A stretch of 64,000 nt of DNA from Protonemura montana (GCA_947568835.1 OX387607.1:3844001-3908000), one strand, 5' to 3'; counted from the stretch's first letter, positions 45,801-59,945 are shown. Made by a program: numbers and translations. Notes: generated from the letters alone by a model not told the origin.

Positions 45801-48800
45801 ATTTGGGCCTGCAGTCACCTTTTTTGTGGTTTCACTTTAGTAAAAACCTCTAGAGGTGCACAGGCAACTTAACTTGGATAATCTGCACTCGGACCTTTGT
45901 GATCTGGCAGTCTGGGACCAGTCGAGCTAATGTCAGGGCATTGTTGTCCACCTACATTGCTTGAACCGCTCGTCGAGGGGCCTGGAGAGCGCACGAAAGC
46001 TGTAGGGGCCTATTAGTACCGACGTTGACGTGGCTAAGCCGTTTTCAATGACACAATTTGACAGCCTTGTTTAAAAGTGAGGGGGGGGGTGGGGCACGGT
46101 TGAACGACAAGCCGAAAAATGTAATCTGGCTTAGTGTTTTGAGTGAAATTTTACATTTGAAATTATTTCGTTGCGTTTTTGTGTTTTTTCTGATGAGAAA
46201 CTTGGTGGTTGTTTTCCCTAAGTTGGGATTATTCGCGTAGTGAAAATCATTAGCAGTGTTGGTTGAAAAAAAAAAATAAAACTACTTTGCTCGCATTTTG
46301 TTTGATTCTGTTCGGTTTAAAGCCATTTAAGTTTTGTAGTGGTTTTATTTTTGCTGTGTACACCGTAAGAAAAAACTGTGTACCCGAGATTTTTCATCCT
46401 AAGTGACGTCGAACTGCATTAAAGCGTCTCGCGAGTGCAACAAGATATTGCACTCGAATCGCAATGCATCCGTGCACTCAGACTAGGTTGGTAAATGCAG
46501 CTACTCGTTTGAGCGATCGTTGCTCAGAAACGTCAATTAGACAACGACGTGACAGCCGTTACTTGTGCAGGAAAATTAACAAGTTCGAAGTAGGAAAGTT
46601 TAGTAAATGGCACGTCTTTCCTTTTCGATGTCGCGTCATCAAAATTATTTGCATTGTGGTTTACTTTGTGCGACGACAGTTTTGTCAAAGACAATACAAA
46701 ATGGTTCTTGATTCACTTCTAGAACTTCTTGTATGTGCGACACGAGTTGGAACTCAAATTCTATATTATTCTGATGCTACGAGTTCTGAGTCAGGTTCGA
46801 TAACGTGCCTCGATAACTTCAACTCGAAGAGTTCTCGTTGCTCAATGTTTTCTAAGAAATAGATGGCAACTCTAGAGTTGACAAATGAAATTTTGAAACC
46901 TGAATGAGTTTTTACTTTTCACTGATATCAATCTTAGGCGTGTTTGCATAAAATGAGAGAAATATGCGTGACAAGGTTTGATGTGCCTGGTGGCGTTCAC
47001 TTAAATAGCGTACAGCATTTAAAACGTGATATTGAATTTTTGTTCGTTTTTAAATGAAATGTGCTAGTGTATTTATGAAATGGGTTATCGTGATTATGCC
47101 GTGTTTTATTTTAATGAAGACTGAAACAAATTGATATGTTTGTGGATTTTTTTCGATTTCATATTAGAATATATTTTATATTTTAATTTGTATACAATGT
47201 TATATATTTTTATTAAAAACAATTACAATGGTTGAACTACAGCTGAAACCTGCGGTAATCTGCATTTTTCTACCAAAAGTTCTACAAATATATTGTATTT
47301 TAACCTTCAAAGAGAGAAGCGGGAAAATAACAATGTCTTCATTAGCCGCAACAATGTTTACGTGCTCATCTTGAAGAAATTATTGCTCTAAACCAATTAA
47401 GTTTCATTAGTTGTTGTCAACAACACCCAAAGTTTATTTACCAGTACATTTTATCTAATTATTTCCACAAAAATAGCCCTAAAGTGACTCTCTTGTATCC
47501 AGGGAGTTCGAAGACTAACTAACTGGATCTTCTTTTTAGTTAGCTAAACAAAATTTCTACAAGAGTTTCGTGGATTTCTTTCGCTTAACCTAAAATCGTT
47601 CACCAATTGCTGACCAAGCTCTTTTAAATGAGAGCAAAATAAAGTTACTTTGCCCTTTTAGTTGTCTTGTCACCTAAGTCACCGTGGATTTCCTTCTGAA
47701 AAGTTTTGCTAAGCTTTTCTTGTCAGCGCATCGACTTTTATCAAAGCGCAGCGCCGTTGGTTGCAAGCCAGGGACCACACACAAGGGGCCACCAAACAAA
47801 GTAGAGGCACACTTTCCGCATTTGTAGCCGACTCATTGTTGTCAGAGTCGACGATGCTGAGCGCGTGTGTTTGTGTGCATTCAATATGTCTGTCGCGCTG
47901 ACGTCGAAAAGAAAATTGGAAAACGTTTCGCTGGACAGAGGAAATCTTCTCTTTGGTCGGGTATTTGCGATACCGTTTGCTGGGAGCGTGTAACTAGTGT
48001 CGCCTGTATTGATGATTGTATCGTATTGCTTGCATGTTTGTCATATTTGTCGATCGAGAGAGAGAGAAAAAGGAAGAGGGAAGACTAACAATTGGAAATT
48101 TTATTGATATTGCATGTTGATATTTTGTTATATCTAAACAGTAATATAATTTTATTCATTTTTCATCAAATGTAGCCAGTTTTCAGAATATGTCTGTTTT
48201 TGTTTGTCTTTTGCAAAAACTGATGATTTTTTTCCATTGCGTTCTATCCAGTAACTTTGAAAACGTAATTCAATTTCTATATATATCATAATTCTTGCAG
48301 AACCCAACTTGGTAAACCAGCGATGTTCTAAGAAATCCTTTATATTTGTATTTTATGACGTCCCAAATTTTCCTGCAGACTCGACTTTATTCCACCTGAA
48401 AAATCTTGCTAATTCTCTATTTTATCTCTCTCGCGAGCCTCTTCTATTCTCCCATCAAATTTTGTCCAACGCATACGCAATTCCCCATACGCCGAACTTC
48501 TTATAAATTCATTAAACTCTCATATTTTTTGCCTTCTCTTTTATTTACGAACCTCCCAAACCAAATTGGATGGGCCTTGTTGTCATAGACCCCATTTCAA
48601 CCAACCAGAGGCACCCGTTTTTAAAAAACCACCACAAATTTCACCCGCCTATCTTCAATCAAAAACCATCGCTTGACACAGCGTAAGACTTTTCTCTTGG
48701 AGCTTCGATGAATGCGACCATTTCAACTCAGCTGATTAGGTAAAGTAGGCCTATGTGTCAGCTTTACATTCAGCTTTGTGTCAGCTTCTCAATGCCATTG

Positions 48801-51800
48801 TCTGGGATGTGCGTCTTCATTAAAATCATGCTTTGTCGTAAATCCAGGCTCGGTACAGCCCTCTGGAGACCAAGCATATAAACACCAGAGCCTTCACTTG
48901 AAGCAACTCTCTCACTATATATATATATAACACGAATCCTCCGCACTTTTCTTTTGTATGATTCCTTGCATACCCCAGACGACGCCGTCTGGAATGATGC
49001 TTGTAGTGTGTTTTATTTTTGTGATGGTACCGATGTGAGTATTATACAAGCAAACTGTATGGTCTTTATATCTGTCGTGGCCTAGCATTCACGTAGCACC
49101 CAGCACCCAAGGCGCTAAAAAATGAATGCCGTGCGATAATGAAACACCGTAATTAGAAAAGTTAAAAATAGTACCACGTCTGAGCGCAATGGAGAATAAC
49201 TCTCCCGCCATAAATCCCAGTGCCTTCTGTGGTGAGCTTAAAGCTACAAAAATTTGCATTTTCAATATTTATGGTTCGGTTTGTTTCGCGTTTTTTTTTT
49301 TTTCTTGGAAATAGCTCAAATGCGTGGCGAAGGCTTAAGAGATGAATTATAAACGTCTGTGGTTTCGTCGTGTGGTGTTGTGTGTTTGCCGGGCTGGGAT
49401 CTAATGACGAAAACCGGCTGACTTTGATCGATATTTGCACTAGTTTTCTAGGTTGCTAAACTTTAGCGCGCTCTACACACGTCTTTAGCGCGGCCAAACT
49501 TCGCCAATCAATATAAAGTGGTAAAACTTCTTCACTCCTCGCGGTTAGCCGCTTTTCTTTCCAAGTTTGTCTCGTCGCAAGCGGCGACGCGGTCTTCTAA
49601 TTTATCGCTTAATTATTGTTTGTCGAAAAACAATCTTGGAACTCCTTTAATTTTCCACAATTTAATCTTAATTTTATTTGAACTCGGCGAGCAAGTAGAA
49701 TTAAATTACAGGCATGCCACCAACGTTGAATCCATTTCTGCTAGGACTATTGAGTTGACTTATTTTGTTACCCGTCGCGTACGTAGGATGCCAGTTAAAA
49801 GTAATGCTACCTGTATCTAGTTGAAAACCATTGAACTGCAAATGAAATGAACGTTAAATGGACTATAGTTATGTTCATTTGGTCATTTTCTTGGTAACTC
49901 TCGAGCACTTTCATAAGTTTTTCTTTACGGGCCCGGTCGCTCAATGGCTGTATTAAACCAGCTCCTAAAATGACTGTAGAGCTCGTACCGGCCAAGATGG
50001 CAGTCTATGAGACTTTATTTTTTATTTATTTTCTTGCGTTCAACATAAAATGCGTGTTATTTTCTCCCTCGCTCCGTCGTAGATTTGACATTGTCCTCTT
50101 TTCGTTGTCGTTGTAGTCGTGATGGAAAAGGGTATGGCGATGTTTTCTTAATTAAAGGGTGCCTCCTTTTGATTCTGAGAGCTCTGTGAAGTTATTTCTC
50201 TCTCACTTTCTTATATTTTGGCTTCTAGCGAGGTGGAAACAAGCACAGATTACACCGGCCGAGGGTCACTATGCTTTATAATTTGCCTACTCATTAATTT
50301 CTGTATTAAATCCACCAAATTGTTAGAAATATAATGGTGGAACAGTGATAAATTAAACCGGTCGAAGTCTTACGCTGATTTCTCGACTTTATTTACTGAA
50401 AATTATCCGGATATCAGGATTTTTTTCCACGAAAATTGCGGTTTACACTCAAATAATCTTTATTGATGTTAACCTCGATGATTTTCACATAAAGATATTT
50501 TGAATCGTATTTTTTTCATGTAGAGCTGTTTTCAATCGAAACGGTTACAAACGCTATCGCGTGGCACCTACCGTTACCACGTGACACCTGCTCGTTTGCT
50601 CAGGAAATTGCCTAACACAAACACTGGCCCTCTGACCATACCTATACACCCAACGGCCATATTGTTCATGTGGCTATTATCTGATACCATCGATAGAAAT
50701 AATTACCTTGCTATCGCTACAGTAAATTTTAAATACATCCGAGATTAATTGGCCTTTTTTTCACCGTAAAATTTAATCATATGGTGTTTCTATAATATAT
50801 ATTTATAACCATGTATGTCGAATATTTAGTTGCAACCTCGCTGGCATCGTTACCCTTGCACATCCATTAACCACCCTTTCACTGCCAGCCGTTTAACCTA
50901 AATGTAACGATAAAGGCCACGCCGTTATTACAGCGGTACTAAGCCAGTACATTTCGAGCTTTGAGTGTCGAAAAACGATACGACTTTTCGTCCACCTTTA
51001 ACTCTCGTGGATTTAATTCTTGCTGTTTTCATTGCATAATCAAATCGGCATGATTAACGACCGACAATAACTAACAGTCGTTACGTTGCGCGGCCATTTT
51101 GTGTACTCGTTGTCGGTTATGCTCTATAACGCTGGGAAAGCGCCGACACTTTTGCTCGAAATTACGAGGGAGAAACGGGTGATGGCATTAACGAAATATC
51201 AACAGAATTTGCACGTTACATGTTTTATAATAACCTGTCAGAGTTTATGTCAATGTAGGTTAAGATCGATCGAACTGTCAGTAGCATTCGCTCCGTCGAG
51301 TGTTGTCATTGTTGTATATGGCGCTCTCTGTTGGGCTTCGCTGGCAAATGTTGTTCTCTCGCGTTGTGTATATGTTTATGCTTTTGTTATCGGGGTAAGT
51401 GTGAAGTGTAATTTGTGTAGTGCCCGTGATGGGATTTGTGGTGAATGTTTTGAGATCTCTATCGAGTATCGCAATGGATTGTTGACAATTTTGGTGTTTA
51501 AACTAAATATTATCGATTTTTTTCCTGTTCCGAATAACAAATGATGCACAGTGGGAACTGGCTTCAAGAGTTCTCAACCAAAATGGGTTCCAAAGTCATG
51601 CAGGAAACCGCCATTAAAAAAATAACCCCTTAAAATTATTCGAATTTTAAATTGTTTAAATTTATGAGATACAGAAAGGAAAGAACCAGAGAAGAGACAC
51701 AATTTCACTTCAACAACATGAAATAAATAGAAGCTACTGATATTTTAAAATACCCCGATTGAACCCATACCTAATTTGTGAACAGAGAATTTCAAGGGAT

Positions 51801-51850
51801 AAAACAAAGGTCTGGTATTATAAATTTCTAAACTTTTCGATAAAGTGAGA
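45801..51850. other. Non-coding
   Basis: About 6 kb with no supported gene. A short (AT)n is at 48916-48930 and an A/G-rich tract at 48055-48085. The longest frame in the window (51086-51544 plus, 152 codons counted from a TTG, 141 from the first ATG) lies here. It is valine/cysteine-rich from TGT/GTT composition and shows no domain, so I regard it as chance. Confidence 0.45.
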
Positions 51851-51975
51851 GATAATTAACTGTCAAGTCAACAACAAATCACTGGCAGTGTAAGTCAGCT
51901 GTTTCTGTGAGTTAACAACTCAATATGGGTTAGAAAATATTGTATTACCGGGCCTAAGTAACTACTGAAGAGTTT
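51851..51975 (+). repeat. Interspersed repeat C, copy 2
   Basis: GTTTCTGTGAGTTAA at 51901-51915 is identical to 54035-54049. What follows (GTTAGAAAATATTGTATTAC, CGGGCCTAAGTAAC) aligns with GTTAAAAATGTTGGTAAAAC and CCGACCTAAGAAC. Confidence 0.5.
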
Positions 51976-52341
51976 TAATTTTGAGCCAAGACGCACCATG
52001 TCAACTACGACAGGAGAAGACTTCTCTGCAAAATGAAGCAAAAAAATAATTGTGTAACTAACATCACGTGATTTATTCTCACGCCATTTATTTTTTAACT
52101 CTAACGCAAACCCCAAAGCAAACGTGCCGCCTGCAAAATCATCCAACCAGCACACAACAGACTTTTCCCGATGAATAGCTTACTCACTTCCCGCATGCGA
52201 GTTTTCCACCGTCGCCATAACCGTTACGCTATTTCCACGACCACTACCACCACGCTTTTCATCAATGGTTTTCCCATCGAAGTCTTCAACCCCATAACGG
52301 TGTCACCCGACAAAGTTTCCTATTTACACAAGACGCTCTTT
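51976..52341. other. Non-coding
   Basis: Nothing supported. Confidence 0.5.
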
Positions 52342-52368
52342 GCCGGCGTCGCGGCGTCGCAGCGTCGC
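52342..52368. repeat. GCGTCG cluster
   Basis: Three GCGTCG units within 27 bases (GGCGTCGCGGCGTCGCAGCG). One of at least six such clusters in the window. Confidence 0.8.
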
Positions 52369-53939
52369 CTTTAGAGTCGGGGGGGTTCCCGTTCAAGTTG
52401 TCGTGTGTTACTGAGTGTGTATTCGTTAGTGTGTCGTAGTGGTTGGTTGCAGAAACTTCTTTGCACTTCAGGACAATGCTAGATTTAACGGTCAATAGCT
52501 ACGTGGCATGTGCTGACTTACACCATCTGCACGTTCCACGAACGGGTTTAAGCATTATTTTTATTGTTAGAGTTAACCCCCAGGGCGGTCGTTTGGAAGT
52601 CCAAAAGTATATATTAGATGATAATAAACTGTGACATTCATTGCGACTTGTGTATGGGTTTTTCGAGTTTGCGTGTTTTATTTTTACTTTTTACTTTGGT
52701 TTTTTTTTTGTTATATTTTGTTTGTGAGAAATGTATGTGCGAATGTTACAATTTTGTGTTTTAAGTGGCGTGTCCCTTTGCATCTTTCGAAACACATTTG
52801 CCCTTTTTTTTTATGTTGTACGCTCAAATGTATGCTAACTTTTTTTTTATTAAATGAAAGACCTCGAATGGGTTGATCTTGTATAAGTAAACTTTGCGTG
52901 CTCGCTTTTTAACCCTGCCGAACTCGCCCTCTATGCGCGTTTGTAGGAAATGAAATTCCATCAGAACAAATTCGGAAAGTATCCAAATAAATAAACATGT
53001 TGTTGTTACAAATTCATGAGAAACAAAATATACGAATGCGCATTGTTAACACAGGCTTAATTTAAACATTGGGAGTTTTTTTTTTCGTTCTTCTGATTGG
53101 CCAAACGTGCGCATCGAGTTATTCAGATGAATTAGCTCGGTGGGGATGAATAAAGTATCAGCAATGGCTTCGTATATCGGCAAATACTTTGAGCTTCGAA
53201 GTTGTGAAAAGGAATCAATCGATAACGTTCTACTCGTGGGTGGCTTCGCTCCCGAAGGGAAGTCAAGGGCACAAGAATGGGATTCTGTTAGAACAGGTTG
53301 AAATGTTCCATAGAAATTCCCATACAAAACTTTTGAGCCAACAGTTTCAAATTGCTGTTTATTAAATCAACATGCCTGCCTCTCCTTTGCTTTTATTTGG
53401 TTTCAACCATAATGAAATAAAAATAGTTACCTTGCATTACATTATAAATATATAATGCTAAATACAGACATCTACCATCGTTATCAAAATTATTCAGTTC
53501 TCTTATCATAGGTTACCAATAGCGTGATTGTATTCTATTTAATTTAAAATACACATTTTTTGGGATTTGAAAAGCTCTTAACAATGTGTACCCAATCGAG
53601 CCCCGGTCCCCACCTGACGTAATACCTAGCTGCGTTGCACTAATCATCTGGATCAAACTAGGAACGGAAATATTTTGTCAGGTTTTTAATGCATTTGTTA
53701 ATAATGACTAATCACCAGGGATAATAAAATTTAATAAAACACTTTGCGGTATTTCAAATGTAAATAAGAGATTACACGTTTTTGCTATTAAGCTTTTCAG
53801 ACCCGGTATTTCAGTGGTCCGTTAAGAACCTAACGGTCAGTTAATCTGTTATTTGCTTGGCTACGGCCAATCAAAAAAATTAGTTTTGGTTGTTAACGGT
53901 CTGATAATTACTTAACACCATACTGAAAAATCATCACTA
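52369..53939. other. Non-coding
   Basis: Nothing supported. 52640-52870 is T-rich and gives phenylalanine-rich chance frames. Confidence 0.5.
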
Positions 53940-54100
53940 AGGTCTGGTTTTAACCAAAATATCGCCTCCTAGTTGAAGTGTTTGTTGAAACTATTGCCAT
54001 GACGACTTCCAATCACATGCAGTGAAAATCAGATGTTTCTGTGAGTTAAAGATCCAGCTTGTAGTTAAAAATGTTGGTAAAACCCGACCTAAGAACTAGT
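53940..54100 (+). repeat. Interspersed repeat C, copy 3
   Basis: The best-preserved long copy. It starts near AAGGTCTGGTTTTAACCAAA (related to TATGGTTAAAACCAAATGG at 34973-34991), continues through GACGACTTCCAATCACATGC and GATGTTTCTGTGAGTTAA, and ends near ACCTAAGAACTAG. Confidence 0.5.
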
Positions 54101-55869
54101 TTGTAAAATTCGACAAGTGTTGTACTACTGCTTACAAATGTATATTACCAACATCAGCATACAGAAAAATATGTTGAACCACACTTTTAAAAGTTTATTT
54201 AGAACACGAATAAATTATGCTAAAGAAACATTACAATTCAGGCACATTTCTAGTCGATAGTAGCAAACGTGAGTCTAACAATAATTGTTCTTGCAAACAA
54301 AACTCCCTAGATTACCTCGCCCATTAAGTAGCACCCTTGCCACATCAAGGGTGGAAGCACAGAAGCAATCGTCATGTAATTAATGCCAACATCTGCAGTC
54401 ACATCTCTTTGAGAGAGAGAGAGAGAGACTCGCAGTACCTACACCATCTACAACGGTAATTACACTCGTCGCACCGTACCAATCACGTTGTACATAGTGC
54501 ATGTGCAACGAACAAATAAGTAATTACCGTAACTCTAAGAGGTCCCGCGCGTACTCTTGTCGGCGATTGGTAATCGCGAGTGCAGCTACTTTTCGACGAG
54601 CGGCGAATTGCGACGTTCTCAAGGAATTCAAACTGGGTGAAAACTTGGAGGACTTTGCTGAGAGTGTTTTATATAAAGTGCATTCGTGAGCGACTGAGCG
54701 GTGTGGTGCTGGATATAGGGTAACTGTTAACTAGGTTAGGAAACTCCATAGAGTCCACTTGGAGCGGACTGATGGCGTGGAGTATGGGAGGCGATGTGAA
54801 CGGGAACAGCTGACCGGATTATAGAAAAATGTCTGTTTTAGTTATCAAGGAATGGAAGAGTGGGTTTGTCTGGACGGAGGTATTATTCTCAAATATCAAG
54901 TGATTTTAGTGATGTATCTGGTGGTGATAATGTTTTACGTTTGATAATAATTAAAAAATCTGTGTCATTTTTACTCGGTAAGAATTTGAAATAATTTTTT
55001 AAGTAAACTGACTTCAAGTTGGTATTACATAAAAGAAAAAGCTTGCAAATTTTATAAAAACCTACACACAAGACAACTTTTTCTGGGAATATTACGTTCT
55101 GCAGTTTATAACCATCTGTAGAATTTCATAAAGAAAAAAAGAGTTCTATAAAATCATCCGAAGCTTCTGGAGTTGGATCCTTCTGTTTCGATCATTTTTG
55201 TAATCAAAGAAATTCCAAAATGACAGTGTAAATAAAATCCAATCCAATCAGATCACAAAGATGTGACTTATTGAAGACACCAGAATAACATCTTCTAAGA
55301 CCCCAAATGGAAATTTTCCTCGTCAAAAATCGAGTTTAATTTCGAACAAATATTGTGTCAAACTATCAGCTTAAAATTCCCGAGAAACTCTCGACGTCGA
55401 CGCTGGTAGAAACATTTTCGCCAGATTTCGAGTACGCCACGCGTTGACGTCCCCCCATCTCCCAACCCCGTGATTTGAACGCGCTCTCTGATTTGACTTC
55501 CAAATGATGGGAATGTGGACAGATGTTCGTCCGTTATTGTTTTTCTTTCTTCTGATTCCATCGAAAATCAGAAACAAATCGGGGATACTTTGCTATTGAT
55601 TTATCAGTTCTAACTTTTTCCGGATTTGTTTTCGGACATGGAAACAAAATATCAGTAACACCAGACTTAAAAAGATTCACAAAAAATGAACGATGCTTCT
55701 CGAATAATACCACAAAACACTGTCGGTATGTTTCATATAAAAATGATTCACTTATTTAGAAAAGTGCTGTAGAGCTTACATTTTTCAACCCCATAAGTTA
55801 TCCAAAACTGCAGATATCCAATAGCTTTTCCTACTTTAGGAAAACACATAAAAGACAACTAAATCTAAA
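54101..55869. other. Non-coding
   Basis: Nothing supported apart from a (GA)n run at 54411-54428. Confidence 0.5.
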
Positions 55870-56265
55870 TCACAAAAAAAAACACACAACTAGGTCAATC
55901 GCATTCGTAATGGCCCTGTAGAGAATGTAGCACCACGATACAGGAATCCACATCGGCAAGCTGATGCCATCAATTTCCCGACTAGTTTTCCCGATGCGCA
56001 CTACCGTCCACGTGTTATTGTTTTTCGTCTGCTGTAAGCTCACTCGATAGTTGGTTGCTGCGCTGAGAAGTTCCCATCGACCCCGCTCTGCAGCCAACAG
56101 TGTGAAGGGATGAGAGCGTTGGGGATTGTTGGTGCAGCATTGAGGCCCGATCGATGATTGCCGTTGTGTGCTCGCCTGGCGATGATCCAAACTTCCGGAA
56201 AACCCTGGGACACGGACTGAATTAACCTTCAAGGGTGTCCGCCGGTTTTTGCGCCTGTATATCAT
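55870..56265 (-). CDS. Unassigned 131-codon ORF (weak)
   Basis: One of the longest ATG-initiated frames in the window. The ATG (56265-56263) follows AAAATC, an acceptable but not strong start context. The product would be basic at the N terminus, with a tail rich in hydrophobic residues (VSWCYILYRAI, IDLVVCFFL), possibly a C-terminal membrane anchor. The last residues come partly from an A-run (55875-55882 on the plus strand). No family recognised. A frame this long is expected about once by chance in a window of this size and composition. Confidence 0.2.
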   Translation of the reverse strand: MIYRRKNRRTPLKVNSVRVPGFSGSLDHRQASTQRQSSIGPQCCTNNPQRSHPFTLLAAERGRWELLSAATNYRVSLQQTKNNNTWTVVRIGKTSREIDGISLPMWIPVSWCYILYRAITNAIDLVVCFFL

Positions 56266-56631
56266 GATTTTGCCTTCTCAAAGATATAAGAGTAATGCAA
56301 ACTAGCTTGGAAACGTGCTATGGAAACCGTTATGGAAACTTCGAAAGTCTTAAGGACCGTATTTTTATTTCTAAAACAAAACCGTCTTTTCGATATTTAC
56401 CCAGCTGTTTCAAATCGTTACCCTAAAAAGCAAGCTAAGGTTTTCTCTGTCCTCTTATATCTTACTTAGAACAGAAAAGAAGCTTTCTCTCATTATCTTG
56501 GCGTCCATTTCCCTAAGTCTTCTCGAGCAGACAGTGATCTTATGTTTACTTTAAGACAGAACTAATACACCCACCATCTGTGCGGTGCCCACCGAAGCTG
56601 CTCGCTTGTTATTTGTCTTTCATCTTGAGAC
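56266..56631. other. Non-coding
   Basis: Nothing supported. Confidence 0.5.
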
Positions 56632-56685
56632 CGTGGCACAGCACCTAAGTGGTCCAGCGTTCGATTCCCGACCGCGGTATCTCGA
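56632..56685 (+). pseudogene. tRNA-derived SINE relic
   Basis: GACCGTGGCACAGCACCTAA is an A-box-like start and AGCGTTCGATTCCCGACC a near-perfect B box. They are only about 20 bases apart, closer than in a real tRNA, so part of the head is deleted. The wording is typical of tRNA-derived SINE heads. Confidence 0.5.
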
Positions 56686-58240
56686 TTGATTGCTTCTATA
56701 TAGTGACGACGACACGTTATCGTGGCACCCGAGAGAGAAGGCAGCGAGTTGCTGAGCGTGTGTTCTGCCAAATCTATGTGTTTTGCCGTATACTCGTGTT
56801 GTTCACGTCTTTGAATTTGTTCAGTGCTCGGAAATGGCAACGATTTTGATTAATTTGTGAACAAGGTAAAAGTTCTGGATGTTAAAGACGTCATCGGATT
56901 CCTCGATGCGCATTCGGAATTGGAAGACTTCAGTCGGCGTTGAAACGCGCTACGACTTGGATGTTTCATTAAAAATGTACGAACATTTTGCATACAAGCA
57001 CATCCAGGAGTTTGCAAACACATAATACTAAAAGCTAGCGAAGATTCCGGGACGAAGTTGGATGTTCATTTACTCTGTTGCTTGTTCTTGAGAACGCCAT
57101 CGTTGCGTGATGAACCCTTCTAGTCTGGAAGAGTCACTTTATTTGTTGCAAGTGAAAAGTTATCGTATCCAACCCCCAAAGTTTATACCACTATACCACC
57201 GGCATTGCCCTCGTCGACTCGACCAACCACCACCTCCCATCTCGCTCAACGTCCAAGTGTTCTTTGATCTAATTGGAAGACATCTTGTTCGAAACTTTTA
57301 GCCATGACTCAACTCGATTGTGAATTATTCAAATTTATTGTTATACCAGTTGAGAGTGTGGTTATCTCGTCGAAGAAACAACGCGCGAAACTCGCTCTCA
57401 AGTTCTGACGACATCTTCGCACCATCTCTCTTACGTATTAAACTCTGTTTCTGGCGTTTCTCGAATAGAAGTGTTATTTATCATCATTTGCGGCATCGGT
57501 TACACGTTCCTGTGTTACTTTTCACTTCTTGCAAAAGTTTGGGCACCCCGACGCCGACGCCGACGACAAAGAGTGTTGTAAAGTTATAAGTACTCGGTCT
57601 AGGCATCGCCCGCTGGAGGATTACTCGTCTAATCCGGATGTTCAACATCAGAACTCATCGGTAGCCAGTTGCAGGAGTAAAATTATGAACAGGTGTTGCG
57701 CCCAAGTGGCGTTAACTTTAGTGGGTCCTTTTTCCGAGTTTCTAAGGACGTGTGTGAAAAGCAACGAAGAAAATTGCCGAGTATTTTCAGGTTTTGTAAA
57801 GGGTTCACTTAAACATAAAAAAAAGCATGTCTAAATAAAAAAATGGTTGAATATAGGTCTTTACATACAGCGTGCCTGGATGATACAAGTTAAATACTTG
57901 GAATCGACACAAATCTGCTCTTCCATTAAGTAAAAAAATATAATTTTTAGCCTTTTTCTACAAATTCCTGACATATAATACGAAAACTTGTAACTTTTAA
58001 CGACTTTCACGTCTCGCATATCCTTTCAAACGATCGGCTTGCTTGAATCGCCCAGTTTCCTTTGCAATTCACCGTTCTGCGGATCCCTTTTCCAACCATT
58101 TTCCGACTCAATATATTATAAACACACACACACATACACACGCGCAGCTCTCAGCTCCAGCGGTTTTGTTCTAAGATAAATGGTTTCTGCAAAGCAAGTA
58201 AATAGCGGTGTTTGTCAGGAGCAGGCTCACACCGTGCTCT
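56686..58240. other. Non-coding; CGACGC cluster at 57549
   Basis: CGACGCCGACGCCGACGA at 57549-57566 is another GCGTCG-type cluster (minus orientation). Overlapping plus frames at 57107-57834 are unrecognised. Confidence 0.45.
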
Positions 58241-58280
58241 CCCCCCCCCCCCCCATACCCCCCCCCCCCCCCCCACCCCC
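58241..58280. repeat. Interrupted poly-C
   Basis: 14 C, ATA, 17 C, A, then 5 C. G-quadruplex potential on the minus strand. (CA)n lies just upstream at 58121-58140. Confidence 0.92.
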
Positions 58281-59814
58281 TGCCACCGACCCTTAGCATT
58301 GGGAGTAGATGCACATCGTGCCCTAGGCCACCCACCCACCCATTTCATACACTCGCATTCTGCGATAAATGACCCCTTATAACAGTGCCAAATCTTAATC
58401 AACTTGAATTGACTGAAACTATGATTGCTTTTTATGTAATGGTGTGAAAAAACTTGATTACTGGCCATTATTTACAATTTCCTTGCGAAAAAAACAAGCC
58501 AACATATTAGGAGATATTGAAACCAAAAGGACCTTAAGACATAAAACCATTATGTTAATTATCATTGGCATCAAATCATGGCTAAGTCCATGATTTGAGC
58601 TTGTGCCGTTATATGGTTGACAGAGTGAACATATGTTGGTCATTACAAAGCAAAGCAGCCGACCTCAGATAAAATATCAACTGCATTCCAGCACTAACTA
58701 CAATTGGTTTTGTTCAACAAACTGAAACGTTTGTTGAAATGAACCAATTAATAGTCTTAAGATTCTTGCAGTAATTAAATGCTGACTGCAAGATATTTAC
58801 GCGCGCAGTACAACACTTTTGTTGCAAGTAAAACAGTGTTTGTACCTTTTTTTTGTGCTGTTGTTAAAATACTGACAGCTCAATTTATTTACTGTTGTTT
58901 CGCGTAATTACTCTTGCTGGCAATTTGCGTTCATTTTGTAAACATACATCAGTTTAACAGGACTGCAAGAAAAACAAGTATCTAGAGCAAAACTACGACA
59001 CAGTAAATTTTCTTAACCGGATCCTTGTTTTTAAATTTGAGATCTAGAGCATCGTTATCCTTGAATAGAGCGAAAAGAGCAGTGCAATATTGGATGCATT
59101 GGAAAATGCTGGTGTATCTGTCAAAGAGAACATTATCAGCATCATCCCTGGGTGTACTCAGGTATACCCACCTTTACATAAAAGAAATACATTGATAAAC
59201 GCAAACTTTTATGAATAGAAAAAAAATTGCCCATACTTTGTGGCTCCTTGATTTTCAGTTTGCTGCACAGAATTTCGACTTGTAAATCAAAATAATATCT
59301 CTGAACTCGTTCGTGGTATTGGCAGACGAATTTTTGCTAACTCGGTGTTGTTTTAAATACATTCTAAACACGTGAATGTATGAAACAAGTAGGATTTAAT
59401 TACACGTTTTAGGTGAAGGGAGTGCGGACGTATTGCACAATCCAACAAAATGAAATCAAACGAATTAAGACAAAGATGTGTACAACCCCTCCTGTCCCCC
59501 TACGGATTGGTAGAAAATCGCCGTATCTTTTTTGTTATAACCTAACCATTGAGCATCAAACATCAATCAAGTGTCATAAGTTCTAGATAACTACAACACT
59601 AACATTATCTGTGTGTAAATCGCTTAAAACGCTTCATTCTTGATTGCGCAAAAACCTTACTAAACCCATTGTAAAAAAAATTAAACAAGACTTTTTCGCT
59701 CGGATTGCATCAATCAAAACCCCAGTAAAGAGAACATTGGCGTATAAATCAAACATTGCGAATGTCAAGCTTGTCGATTAATCATGCAACATTTGGACCG
59801 GCCTTGGTATTGTC
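58281..59814. other. Non-coding
   Basis: Nothing supported. Confidence 0.5.
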
Positions 59815-59945
59815 TGCGTGGCCCAGTAGCGAGCAGGCCGCTGGGACAAGATGTTGGATGGTGACACGTGTCATGTGACCATGGGCAATCAGTTGGAAGG
59901 AATCGAACCAGTGACTGGTGCAACCCTTAACCCCGCATAGTGTAT
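59815..59945. pseudogene. Two facing tRNA-like motifs
   Basis: The plus strand at 59815-59850 has TCTGCGTGGCCCAGTAGCGA, an A-box-like SINE start. The minus strand at 59896-59935 has CACTGGTTCGATTCC, a clean B box. No single tRNA fold uses both. These are probably relics of tRNA-derived SINEs. Confidence 0.3.

Noticed and set aside
46464..46862. 132-codon plus frame
   Set aside because: No recognisable motif, no splice context, and composition that follows local base content.
51086..51544. Longest open frame in the window (152 codons, plus)
   Set aside because: It starts at TTG, and the first ATG comes 11 codons later. The translation has low-complexity valine/cysteine bias from GTT/TGT wording and no domain. 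About one frame of this length is expected by chance.
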